Translations under genes and position numbers: made by a program | IMG/VR virus record: IMGVR_UViG_3300050821_018577 | Span: 62,001 to 126,000 of that record | Direction: 5' to 3' (one strand) | Source: a virus | Length of the DNA stretch: 64,000 nucleotides | Part shown: piece after piece, positions 32,213 to 39,838 of the stretch | Position numbering within the stretch: the first letter of the stretch is position 1 | Layout of the letters: every line of letters begins with the position of its first letter | Notes under the pieces: model-generated | What the model saw: the letters and a program-made list of their open reading frames with translations, nothing else | Database searches by the model: none | Told to the model about the DNA's origin: nothing

Positions 32213-32922
32213 AATGGGAATTACTGGTACTCACCCAGCATGGTCGCGAGCAATACCTAGCGCGCCTGCAGGCTGTCCTCCGGCCGCAACTCGAGGCTTA
32301 TTCCGATGTTGGTCTGATTGTCCGGCGGTTCGACCCGACCATGGACCTCGGTACGAACCGTCAAATCATGCGTGAAGGATCAAGCGCGGACTACTCGAAC
32401 TTTATTGACGACGATGATTTGGTCTCTGCGAACTATGTCTCCACCATCTACTCGCTACTCGATGGTGTCGACTACATCGGATTTACGCTCCAAATGTATA
32501 GCGACGGAGAAAAACAAAAGCCAACCTTCCATTCATTGCGGTACAAGGAATGGAACGCAGACCAAAACGGATTCTACCGCGACATTTCCCATCTAAATCC
32601 AATCCGCCGCGAGCTTGCCCTACGCGCCACAATGGCAGGAGGCTTTGGTGAGGATCAGCGATGGTCGGACCGCCTTCGAGAGCTAGGCATCGTCAAGACC
32701 GAACACTATGTCAACGATGTGATGTATTTTTATTACTGGCGCAGCAACAAAACCGATTATCCAGCCCCAGCATTGCAGGTGCCCACGCACGGATCCTACA
32801 ATCCGGTCGAACAACTTGCTATAGGCCAGCGGCGTCCCATCTGTCCGAAATGCGGCAGCACCGCCACCGGTATGGCCGGAGGCATGCGACAATGTAATCA
32901 GTGCGGTGAACGGTATGTGTGA
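32209..32922 (+). CDS. Glycosyltransferase-like protein with C-terminal zinc ribbon (237 aa)
   Basis: Starts KWELLVLTQHGREQYLARLQ, with NFIDDDDLVSANYVSTIYSL as a GT-A acidic metal site, and YIGFTLQMYSDGEKQKP. The last 35 residues are ICPKCGSTATGMAGGM, then CNQCGERYV, nearly the same ribbon as in the protein at 28757. This shared tag on two different enzymes hints that they bind one partner or complex. Confidence 0.75.
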   Translation: MKWELLVLTQHGREQYLARLQAVLRPQLEAYSDVGLIVRRFDPTMDLGTNRQIMREGSSADYSNFIDDDDLVSANYVSTIYSLLDGVDYIGFTLQMYSDGEKQKPTFHSLRYKEWNADQNGFYRDISHLNPIRRELALRATMAGGFGEDQRWSDRLRELGIVKTEHYVNDVMYFYYWRSNKTDYPAPALQVPTHGSYNPVEQLAIGQRRPICPKCGSTATGMAGGMRQCNQCGERYV

Positions 32923-32965
32923 CCAACTATAGAGCAAAATGGTTTTGTGTGGATGAAGCAAGTGA

Positions 32966-32971
32966 TACTAT
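32966..32971 (+). promoter_or_regulatory. -10 box six bases before ATG 32978
   Basis: TACTAT (32966-32971) lies six bases before ATG 32978, the same spacing as at 20972 and 26334. The -35 is weak (TTTTGT, 32943-32948). It suggests a leaderless start for the gene at 32978. Confidence 0.35.
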
Positions 32972-32977
32972 CCACGA

Positions 32978-33223
32978 ATGGTTTCACCGCTAACGCTTCC
33001 CGCTGTTGAAGGCTGGCCCTATCAGGAAGTATCGGCTGCCTTTATTCAGAAAGCGCACACCGGAGAGGCAGTCCCGAAAGTTCTGATGGTGGGATATAGC
33101 CTTTGGGCTCTTCTGCTGAAAGCCTCTGACACCGAAGTGTTCTACGTGTGCGGGACAATTCCGATTCGCTTTGAAAGAAGCGGGATCCTTGAACCACACG
33201 AATTTATGTTCACGCGCGATTGA
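32978..33223 (+). CDS. Hypothetical 81-aa protein
   Basis: Small alpha/beta protein (KAHTGEAVPKVLMVGYSLWA, then TEVFYVCGTIPIRF) between the zinc-ribbon transferase and the UDP-sugar dehydrogenase. No family recognised. Its stop TGA overlaps a TTG that could begin the next gene. Confidence 0.5.
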   Translation: MVSPLTLPAVEGWPYQEVSAAFIQKAHTGEAVPKVLMVGYSLWALLLKASDTEVFYVCGTIPIRFERSGILEPHEFMFTRD

Positions 33224-33237
33224 AAGGCGCCTTGCCC

Positions 33238-34452
33238 ATGATTACGCATCTCTGTGTGTGTGGCCTTGGCAAGTTAGGTTCGCCAATTTCCGCATCCTTT
33301 GCGAGGTCCATGTTCGTGGTCGGTTATGACCTGGACGCCGCGAAGGTAAATGCCATCAATCACGGCCATGCGCCAGTTGAAGAACCCGGCCTCGATGAAG
33401 CCGTTAGTTCCGCGGGATTGTTGTTGCGAGCGACCACTGACCCGGAAGAAGCTGTACGCAGCACTGACGCCTGCATTTTTGTCGCGCCGACGCCATCCTT
33501 GCCGGACGGAAGTTTCGATAATCAATACTTGCTCAACGGGATCGAGAAGATTGCTCCAGCAGTTGGTGGAAGGCCCTACATTTTCATCGTCGCATCGACC
33601 GTGACGCCAGGAAGTTGCCAGCATATTTTATTGCCGGCCATCCGCCGCCATTCCGACAAGATTGCCCTGGTCTACAAGCCGGAGTTGATTGCCCTCGGAA
33701 CGGTCATGCATGACCTGGCTAATCCGGACGTAGCATTGATAGGAGCCACAGACAAATGCGCCGCCGCCGAAGTATTCCGTCTCTATGCACGACTACGCGA
33801 TGTTGGCGCAACGGAATTCAAAATCATGTCCTTTGTCGAAGCGGAGCTCGCCAAGATTTCTCTGAACTGTGCCATTACCATGAAAATCAGCTTTGCTAAC
33901 CAGGTGAGCATGGTGGCGGAAAAGCTTGGTGCCGACCCTCACGCCATTTTGGAATTTATTGGCCGCGACAGCCGGATCGGTCCGAAAGTTCTGCGTCCGG
34001 GGACCCCATTCGGCGGGCCGTGTTTCCCGCGGGACAACCGGATGTTTCAGTACGTCGCGGAAAAAGTGAGTGTTAAAGCCCATCTGGCGTTGGCCACGGA
34101 CAAAATCAACGAAGATATCCTCTGGCATATCATCTCTTCCCTTCCGAAGAACGAGGAGGTCGGAATTCTGGGAGCCAGTTATAAAGCAGGCACAAATGTC
34201 ATTGAAGAATCGGCAGGGATGGCGCTATGTAAAAAACTAACAGCGCTCGGCCGCATCGTAAAACAGCATGACCCTCTCGTTGCCACGCCCGACAAGCTCG
34301 AGAACGTAATTCAGTGTCCGGTTGTCATTGTCACTCTCGATTGCCCGGAATACCGCGGGCTACAATTCCAACCAAGCCAATTTGTAGTTGACCCATGGCG
34401 CATCACCGGAAAACAAGTAGCGAAGGAGATTCCATGCCCAGTCTCATGTTGA
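33238..34452 (+). CDS. UDP-glucose/GDP-mannose dehydrogenase-like enzyme (404 aa)
   Basis: The N-terminal Rossmann motif is VCGLGKLGSPISASF. Family motifs follow: VAPTPSLPDG, VASTVTPGSC, VYKPELIALGT, then FVEAELAKISLNCAITMKIS, RPGTPFGGPCFPRDN with the catalytic Cys, and GILGASYKAGTNVIEES near the end. It oxidises a UDP- or GDP-sugar to the uronic acid in two steps with NAD. It may supply the donor for the transferases of this cassette. ATG 33238 is chosen over TTG 33220; GAAAGG lies 10 bases upstream. Confidence 0.85.
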   Translation: MITHLCVCGLGKLGSPISASFARSMFVVGYDLDAAKVNAINHGHAPVEEPGLDEAVSSAGLLLRATTDPEEAVRSTDACIFVAPTPSLPDGSFDNQYLLNGIEKIAPAVGGRPYIFIVASTVTPGSCQHILLPAIRRHSDKIALVYKPELIALGTVMHDLANPDVALIGATDKCAAAEVFRLYARLRDVGATEFKIMSFVEAELAKISLNCAITMKISFANQVSMVAEKLGADPHAILEFIGRDSRIGPKVLRPGTPFGGPCFPRDNRMFQYVAEKVSVKAHLALATDKINEDILWHIISSLPKNEEVGILGASYKAGTNVIEESAGMALCKKLTALGRIVKQHDPLVATPDKLENVIQCPVVIVTLDCPEYRGLQFQPSQFVVDPWRITGKQVAKEIPCPVSC

Positions 34453-34895
34453 TGATGATGTCCATGACTCCCGAACACAAACAGGACCTAATGCTCCTGC
34501 TCCCTTTTCTGCTTGGCCAGCTTGTTTATATTATGAAACGTGCAAGTTTTTCGATGCGCGCCGGAAGGGCCCCCACGCGATGGCAGTACGTGTATCGCAA
34601 TTGGGACATCCTTGTCTTTAGGTCGGTGCTCGAATTCCTTTTAATCTACATGCCGATTCGACATTTTTCTCCGGACCAACTTCTCAATGTGTTCCACATC
34701 GATGTAAGCCACATTGAGAGTCTTGATTTTTTGTATAATCCAGTGAGTTCACCGGTGAGCATTTTTGGGGCGGGAATCGCGTCCGACGGATTATTTGATT
34801 GGCTGGTCGATTGGGCATCCCGGTCGACAAAGATTCCGGCACCTATAAAGGCGTGGCTCACCGAGAATGTTCCGCCGATGCCGATGGCGCAATAG
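34434..34895 (+). CDS. Putative membrane protein (153 aa)
   Basis: AAGGAG lies six bases before ATG 34434. Two hydrophobic segments are seen, DLMLLLPFLLGQLVYIM (about 18-34) and DILVFRSVLEFLLIYMPI (about 58-75), so it is probably membrane bound. The C-terminal 70 residues are soluble. It overlaps the dehydrogenase by 19 bases. It could be a holin, a membrane anchor for the sugar enzymes or a flippase-like partner; sequence does not decide. Confidence 0.55.
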   Translation: MPSLMLMMMSMTPEHKQDLMLLLPFLLGQLVYIMKRASFSMRAGRAPTRWQYVYRNWDILVFRSVLEFLLIYMPIRHFSPDQLLNVFHIDVSHIESLDFLYNPVSSPVSIFGAGIASDGLFDWLVDWASRSTKIPAPIKAWLTENVPPMPMAQ

Positions 34896-34896
34896 A

Positions 34897-35772
34897 ATGA
34901 GCCTGAACGGCAAAAAGCTGTATGTGCTGACGCCAATGTATGGCGGAAATCTTTCCGTCAACTATCACAGTTCCTTTTTCCAGCTGGTCCATGCCTTTGA
35001 AGAATTGAAACGCAAAGGCCTCGAAGTAGATTTGGAATCCCGTAGCGTGTGGAATGAGTCTTTGATTTCCCGGGCCCGCAACCGGCTGGCAGATTGTTTT
35101 CTAAAAGAAAGCTCCTTCACTCATGCCTGCTTTATCGATGCCGATATTGGTTTCGAGCCGGTGGACATCATTAGCATGCTCGAAATGGACAAAGACATCC
35201 TTGGTGTTCCTTGTTCCAAAAAATCCATCCGCTGGGACCGGATCCAAATGGCAGTCGCGCGTCGCGTTCTCGAATGGTCCAAAAATAGCCCAGCCTGCCA
35301 AAATGGATTCGACCCGGCCGCACTCGCGCAGCAGTTCGTAAGCTCCCAGGCGGCTTTCCCTCCTGACGTTATTTCCAGAATCGCCGGCGACTTTGTCCTA
35401 AACTTCCCTTTAGATGAGCAAGAAAAAATCATCAAATTCGATACACCAGAGCCAATGCGCCATGTTGGCACAGGCCTGTTGATGGTCAAGCGGGAAGTGT
35501 TTCTGAAATTCATGAAATGCTATCCCGACCGCTGGTATGAAGCGCGTTCTGATAATGCATCAAATCCCGGTCGCATCCATGATTTCTTCAAAGTTGGCGT
35601 CAATCCGGAAACTCGTGAGTACGATTCCGAGGATTACTGGTTTTGCCACGACTGCATCGCCATGGGCTACAAGATTCTAATTGCGCCATGGGTAAAAACC
35701 ACCCACATGGGCACCAATACGTTCATTGGCGACATGCCGGCCGCCCTGGCCTGTGCCGGCAGCATCTTCTAA
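34897..35772 (+). CDS. GT-A-type glycosyltransferase (291 aa)
   Basis: Starts MSLNGKKLYVLTPMYGGNLS, with HACFIDADIGFEPVDIISML (the D-x-D metal site of a GT-A fold), RHVGTGLLMVKREVF and DSEDYWFCHDCIAMGYKILI, which fits a catalytic base region. It is the last gene of the cassette and is followed by a phage-motif promoter. It probably adds a sugar to a glycan or protein. Confidence 0.8.
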   Translation: MSLNGKKLYVLTPMYGGNLSVNYHSSFFQLVHAFEELKRKGLEVDLESRSVWNESLISRARNRLADCFLKESSFTHACFIDADIGFEPVDIISMLEMDKDILGVPCSKKSIRWDRIQMAVARRVLEWSKNSPACQNGFDPAALAQQFVSSQAAFPPDVISRIAGDFVLNFPLDEQEKIIKFDTPEPMRHVGTGLLMVKREVFLKFMKCYPDRWYEARSDNASNPGRIHDFFKVGVNPETREYDSEDYWFCHDCIAMGYKILIAPWVKTTHMGTNTFIGDMPAALACAGSIF

Positions 35773-35779
35773 CAAACCT

Positions 35780-35811
35780 CTTCCATGTGGTCTGTTTATC
35801 GGCTAAGGTTT
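35780..35811 (+). promoter_or_regulatory. Phage-motif promoter, copy 4
   Basis: CTTCCATGTGG (35780-35790), 11 bases, GCTAAGGTTT (35802-35811). It is followed by TTTTACGAAATGG, closely matching the region after the copy at 21936. It heads the secreted-protein operon. Confidence 0.65.
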
Positions 35812-35877
35812 TTTACGAAATGGTTGAGCACATTGGAACCGTTTTTGGCCGGTCGTGTGCGACCACCGACCTCTGGA

Positions 35878-36720
35878 ATGAAGACATTACTCAAGGCGCT
35901 TCTGCTGACCGTTTTGTTCCCGTTCTTCTGTTTTGCCCAGAATAAGACGATTGTCTCGGACTTTCTCTCCACTGCTGGCGGATCCGCCGTCACCGGAACC
36001 CTTACGGTCACGAATAACTCCACGATGATTACGGCGGATGGGTTCACTGTCCCACAGGGACAGGTGGTGACCGCACAGATTACCAGCGGCCAATTCTCTA
36101 TTTCCCTTGTTCCTAACGTTGGCGCGGCGCCCTATGGGTCTGTGTATTACGCGGATTATGTGACGAAGACCTCGCGCTACCGCGAAATCTGGAATGTGCC
36201 GAACAGCGCGACGGCCGTAAATCTTCTGGCTGTGCGGGTGGTTTGGCCGCAAGCGCCCAACGTCCTGATTCCCGCCTCGCAAGTCGTTCCACCACCCACC
36301 TGCACTCCCATCGCCGCCGGCAACAACAATCTGGTATTGCGCTACACAACCAATCCTGCCGGATGGATCTGTGCGCCCGATAACATCGGTGCCGTCACCA
36401 TGGACTTGGAGAATCCGACTCCAGTCGATGCCGGGAAATTCAATTGGGAACCGAAGAACGGCCTCAACCTAACGCGGATTTCCTGTTCAGTCGACAGTGG
36501 TTCAGTTTCCGTCAATCTGGACATACGCACAGAAGCTGCTCCGAATTCGCCAGGTACGCAGGTTCTTTCTGTGCCTTTAGTTTGCACGCCTACGACCGGA
36601 GCAACGACGGCTATTACGTTTCCCGCCGTTCCGCCTCAGTCGCCTGTGGCGCTGTTGATTACATCGACTGTCGGTAGCCCGGGAATTGTTCGAGTTCACG
36701 CAGAGTACATCCTCAACTAA
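35878..36720 (+). CDS. Secreted protein 1 of the island (280 aa)
   Basis: A Sec signal peptide is clear (MKTLLKALLLTVLFPFFCFA, cleavage before QNKT). The mature part is beta-rich (TADGFTVPQGQVVTAQITSG, then TSRYREIWNVPNSATAV), similar in style to a carboxypeptidase-regulatory or fibre-base domain, ending with EYILN. I chose ATG 35878 because the longer frame starting MWSVYRL comes from the promoter motif. The protein should leave the cytoplasm, which is unusual in a phage morphogenesis region. No family firmly assigned. Confidence 0.7.
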   Translation: MKTLLKALLLTVLFPFFCFAQNKTIVSDFLSTAGGSAVTGTLTVTNNSTMITADGFTVPQGQVVTAQITSGQFSISLVPNVGAAPYGSVYYADYVTKTSRYREIWNVPNSATAVNLLAVRVVWPQAPNVLIPASQVVPPPTCTPIAAGNNNLVLRYTTNPAGWICAPDNIGAVTMDLENPTPVDAGKFNWEPKNGLNLTRISCSVDSGSVSVNLDIRTEAAPNSPGTQVLSVPLVCTPTTGATTAITFPAVPPQSPVALLITSTVGSPGIVRVHAEYILN

Positions 36721-36733
36721 GGAGAATTACGTT

Positions 36734-37369
36734 ATGAAATCAGTGAAGGGAATTTTCAAGCATGGAATGCTGTTGCTGAGTTTGCTGGCGATCGGTGCGC
36801 TCGGCTACGGTGGCAGCGTCGAGAACCTGGTGTCGAAGAACCGCGTCAACATCCAGGCCAGGCACTGTCAGAAGTATATTGTCAACGACAAACACAAGCT
36901 GCCGGTCGGCACTCCGGACATCGGAGCGGCCGCCACGCACATCGATTACAAGGCCTGCGCCGCGGACCCGTCGACGCTGTTCTTTAATGAAACCAACCAC
37001 AACCTGCGCACGACTGCGGGCGGTGATTGGCAAGCCTCGGTGATGGCCAACACGTCGGCCCCGCCAGCGACGATGAACTATATCGCCCTGTCGAACGACG
37101 CGACTGCGCCGGCCGCCGGTGATACCTCGGTAGCTTCGGAGATCGTATCGAACGGCCTGAGCCGCGCCCAGGGTGTCTATGCCCACACGGCATCGACGGC
37201 CTCGCTCACGGTCCAGAAAGTGTTCAACGCCACCGGCACGCAGGCTAGCCAAAAGACCGGTTTACTTAATGCATCATCGTCCGGAACCCTCGGATTTGAA
37301 AACACTTACACCCAGGTGACCGTGAACAATGGCGACACTCTCACAGTCACATGGACAATAAACTATTAG
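36734..37369 (+). CDS. Secreted protein 2 with a virion-type C-terminal domain (211 aa)
   Basis: The N-terminal 25 residues look like a signal peptide or anchor (GIFKHGMLLLSLLAIGALGY). Residues about 110-211 read NYIALSNDATAPAAGDTSVA, then SLTVQKVFNATGTQASQKTG and TQVTVNNGDTLTVTWTINY. I associate that layout with small structural proteins of tailed phages. So a virion-like domain follows an export signal. SD AGGAG lies 9 bases before ATG 36734. Confidence 0.6.
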   Translation: MKSVKGIFKHGMLLLSLLAIGALGYGGSVENLVSKNRVNIQARHCQKYIVNDKHKLPVGTPDIGAAATHIDYKACAADPSTLFFNETNHNLRTTAGGDWQASVMANTSAPPATMNYIALSNDATAPAAGDTSVASEIVSNGLSRAQGVYAHTASTASLTVQKVFNATGTQASQKTGLLNASSSGTLGFENTYTQVTVNNGDTLTVTWTINY

Positions 37370-37382
37370 CCTATGTCCGTTG

Positions 37383-37411
37383 TTGACAACCCATACTTCC
37401 TTCTGTATTAT
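37383..37411 (+). promoter_or_regulatory. Strong promoter for the HNH gene
   Basis: TTGACA (37383-37388), 17 bases, TATTAT (37406-37411). The predicted start near 37418 is only a few bases from the SD AGGAGG (37418-37423) and ATG 37429. An insertion with its own promoter is typical of homing genes. Confidence 0.75.
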
Positions 37412-37428
37412 TCGGGCAGGAGGAAGTT

Positions 37429-38031
37429 ATGGAACAAGGCAACTGTTCTGATTGCGGGGTATTCAGGAGATGGCTTCATGGACATCACTTGAAACCGCGA
37501 ATCGAAGGCGGACAAGATGCTGATGGGAAAATTCGAATCTGTGCAAATTGCCACGAGGATCGCCATGGTGGCCCGTTTGGTGGAATTCTTCGCGGCAGAA
37601 CGTCAGCCACGCCCGCAGCTCGACGCAAAAAATCCAAGACGCTTCGGAAACTTTGGCAAGACCCCGAATACCGCCGTAAAACTCTGGCAGGACAGGAAAA
37701 AGCTCGACCGAATCGCGACAATCAAGCCATCGGCGCAAAGATTGCTGCGACTTGGACTCCAGAACGTCGCGCTGCCCAGTCCAAGCTCATCACTGAAATC
37801 AAAGCTAATGTGCTCGGTGACCGGTGGTCCTTGCATCATGATTGCTGTAAAGAATGCAAGCGAACTGACCGCCCGCATCAGGCAAACGGTTTATGCTCTA
37901 CTTGCTACACGAGCCGTTATTATAAAAATAAAAGGAAAAGGTCGCGTCGTCGGAAGTATCTCCGGGAATATATGCGCAAGCGTAGAGCCGACGAAAAGGC
38001 GGTATCAATTTCACCGACAGAAGTTTCATAG
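37429..38031 (+). CDS. HNH homing endonuclease (200 aa)
   Basis: HNH core: CSDCGVFRRWLHGHHLKP, then RIEGGQDADGKIRICANC and HEDRH, with the H-H and N...H residues and four zinc-binding Cys. The middle has SKTLRKLWQDPEYRRKTLAG, a NUMOD-like DNA-binding repeat, and the C-terminus a basic zinc finger (CKECKRTDRPHQANGLC). It sits between secreted-protein genes with its own promoter, so it is a free-standing mobile gene. It would cut an intronless or insertless allele of the target site. Confidence 0.85.
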   Translation: MEQGNCSDCGVFRRWLHGHHLKPRIEGGQDADGKIRICANCHEDRHGGPFGGILRGRTSATPAARRKKSKTLRKLWQDPEYRRKTLAGQEKARPNRDNQAIGAKIAATWTPERRAAQSKLITEIKANVLGDRWSLHHDCCKECKRTDRPHQANGLCSTCYTSRYYKNKRKRSRRRKYLREYMRKRRADEKAVSISPTEVS

Positions 38032-38043
38032 AGACTAATTTGC

Positions 38044-39831
38044 GTGCGACGACTAACAAATACGGTGCGCTGGACGCTAGGATTCCTGGCGATGCTGGCG
38101 TTTTGTTCAGTGGCGCGCGCCGTGAATCAAAATGGTTCGGTCACCGAGAATCTAACCACCACGGCCAGCGCCACAGCGGTCAAGAATTGCCGGCCAGTCG
38201 GGATCGTCGAGTCGTACACGGTCGTCGATTCTGCCGCGGCGAACGCTGGCAGGGCTCCAACACCCACGGTAAACTTAACAGAATCCGATTCGGTGCAGGC
38301 CGCGCAGTCCGGGCACGCCTCTCCGTCGGTGACACTGACGGAATCGGATTCCGTAGCGGCGCCGGCGTTGCATCCGCGCGGAGTAGCGGAATCGTTGACC
38401 GAATCCGATTCCGTCGCTATCGCGAGCACGCACGCACGCGGCGCCGCGGTAACCGAATCCTTGACGGAGTCCGACGCAGCAGGAACCTCGCACTGCGCGG
38501 CCTGCGGGCTGACCGAAACCCATACCACCGCCGACTCCGTGGCGACGCAAATCTTTCACAACTTTTCTGCTTTGCCCACGCAAACACTTACGACCACCGA
38601 TTCACCGACGACCAATCTTGGTCGCAATGGACCGACCACCGAAACCTTGACGGAATCCGATTCGACCGCAGCTGTGCAACAGACTGGAGCGCATTCGGTG
38701 GCGGTTACCGAATCATTGAGCACAGTAGGCCTAGTTACGGGGATCGCGGCCCATTCAGCAACAGTGACCGAATCACTTACCACCAGCGATGCTGTGTCCG
38801 CGGTTCGCTGCGGAGCGGTCACGGAGAACCTGACGACGACGGATGTCGTCTCGGTGCATCACGTCCTCGTCGTTTCCATATCCGAGAGCGTTGTAGAGTC
38901 GGACAGCGCAGCGACGCAGCGCAGCGTTCACGCGGCCGCATCCCAAGTCTTGACGGAATCGGATTCGGCGGCGACTACGCATGCGGCGGTCGGGAACGTG
39001 ACCGAAACCTTGACCACGACGGCTTCCGTATCGACCTTGCGGAACGGCATCGCCAATCCGACGGTAACGCTAACGGAATCGGATTCTGTGGCTACGACGC
39101 ACGCGGCGGTTGGAAGAGTCTCAGAGATATTAAACGAATCGGATTCGACCGCTGGCGTGAGCTCCAGCATCCACACGGCGAGCGTCACAGAGAATCTTTC
39201 GCCGACGCAGACGGTGACGGCCACGGCCGTTCACCAGGTTGCCGTATCAACGTCGCTGACGGAATCGGATTCGGCGGCGGCCGTCCATGGAGCCATCGGC
39301 AACGTATCCGAGACGCTCACCGAGAGCGATTCCGTCGCCACGCTGCGCACGTCCATAGGTTCGGTATCGGAATCTCATTTAACCGTAGACAGCGTGACCG
39401 GGCATATTGTGACATCCGGATCTGCGACAGTTTCATTACTAGAATCAGATTCAGTCACAGCAAAGCTTTTCCATGCAGCATCGGTTACCGAAAGCCTGAC
39501 AACTGGCGACGTGGTCTCCACCGTATCTTCGCCGCATCTGCTCTTCGTCAACGTTACGGAAGCCTTATTCGAAACGGATTCGGTGACCAAGGTATCGCCG
39601 GCCCATCTATCCAGGTTCGTGACGGAAACCTTGACCACTGCAAGCGGCGTCAATACATCCTCACCGGGGCATGTGAGCGTAACCGAAACCCTGGCGGTCA
39701 GAGACAGTGTAACTGGCATATCGCCCAACCATTTCAGTATTACGGAGGTATTGACCGAATCCGACGCGGTTGGTGTTTTCGCGGTCCGGTTTGGGCAGCG
39801 CAGACGTTTTATGGTGGTCGACAGTCAGTGA
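38044..39831 (+). CDS. Secreted Ser/Thr-rich protein of about 28 degenerate repeats (595 aa)
   Basis: GTG start at 38044 is followed by a signal peptide (MRRLTNTVRWTLGFLAMLAF, then CSVARA). The rest is a chain of roughly 20-residue units with consensus VTESLTESDSVA plus about eight variable residues, about 28 copies from residue 27 to near 580. It ends with a short basic tail. Such Ser/Thr-dense surface proteins are often glycosylated, and a glycosyltransferase cassette lies just upstream, so this is the obvious candidate substrate. It is a secreted or surface fibre-like protein; fold and partner are unknown. The alternative 600-codon frame from 38040 is rejected. Confidence 0.75.
   Translation: MRRLTNTVRWTLGFLAMLAFCSVARAVNQNGSVTENLTTTASATAVKNCRPVGIVESYTVVDSAAANAGRAPTPTVNLTESDSVQAAQSGHASPSVTLTESDSVAAPALHPRGVAESLTESDSVAIASTHARGAAVTESLTESDAAGTSHCAACGLTETHTTADSVATQIFHNFSALPTQTLTTTDSPTTNLGRNGPTTETLTESDSTAAVQQTGAHSVAVTESLSTVGLVTGIAAHSATVTESLTTSDAVSAVRCGAVTENLTTTDVVSVHHVLVVSISESVVESDSAATQRSVHAAASQVLTESDSAATTHAAVGNVTETLTTTASVSTLRNGIANPTVTLTESDSVATTHAAVGRVSEILNESDSTAGVSSSIHTASVTENLSPTQTVTATAVHQVAVSTSLTESDSAAAVHGAIGNVSETLTESDSVATLRTSIGSVSESHLTVDSVTGHIVTSGSATVSLLESDSVTAKLFHAASVTESLTTGDVVSTVSSPHLLFVNVTEALFETDSVTKVSPAHLSRFVTETLTTASGVNTSSPGHVSVTETLAVRDSVTGISPNHFSITEVLTESDAVGVFAVRFGQRRRFMVVDSQ
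38122..39780 (+). repeat. Tandem degenerate 60-bp coding repeats
   Basis: Units of about 60 bp encode VTE-S/T-LTESDSVA plus a variable segment; the words GAATCCGATTC and GAATCGGATTC recur on nearly every unit. They account for most of the gene at 38044. A weaker set of the same unit occurs in the gene at 45215. Confidence 0.8.
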
Positions 39832-39838
39832 GGCAACT

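Noticed and set aside
34434-34895. Holin call for the membrane protein at 34434
   Set aside because: Two hydrophobic segments alone are not enough, and the endolysin is 26 kb away.
35785-35877. Longer start for the secreted protein at 35878 (reading MWSVYRL)
   Set aside because: This stretch is the promoter motif and its leader; the signal peptide begins at 35878.
38122-39780. CRISPR-like array
   Set aside because: The 60-bp repeats are coding and degenerate, and there are no conserved spacers of constant length.
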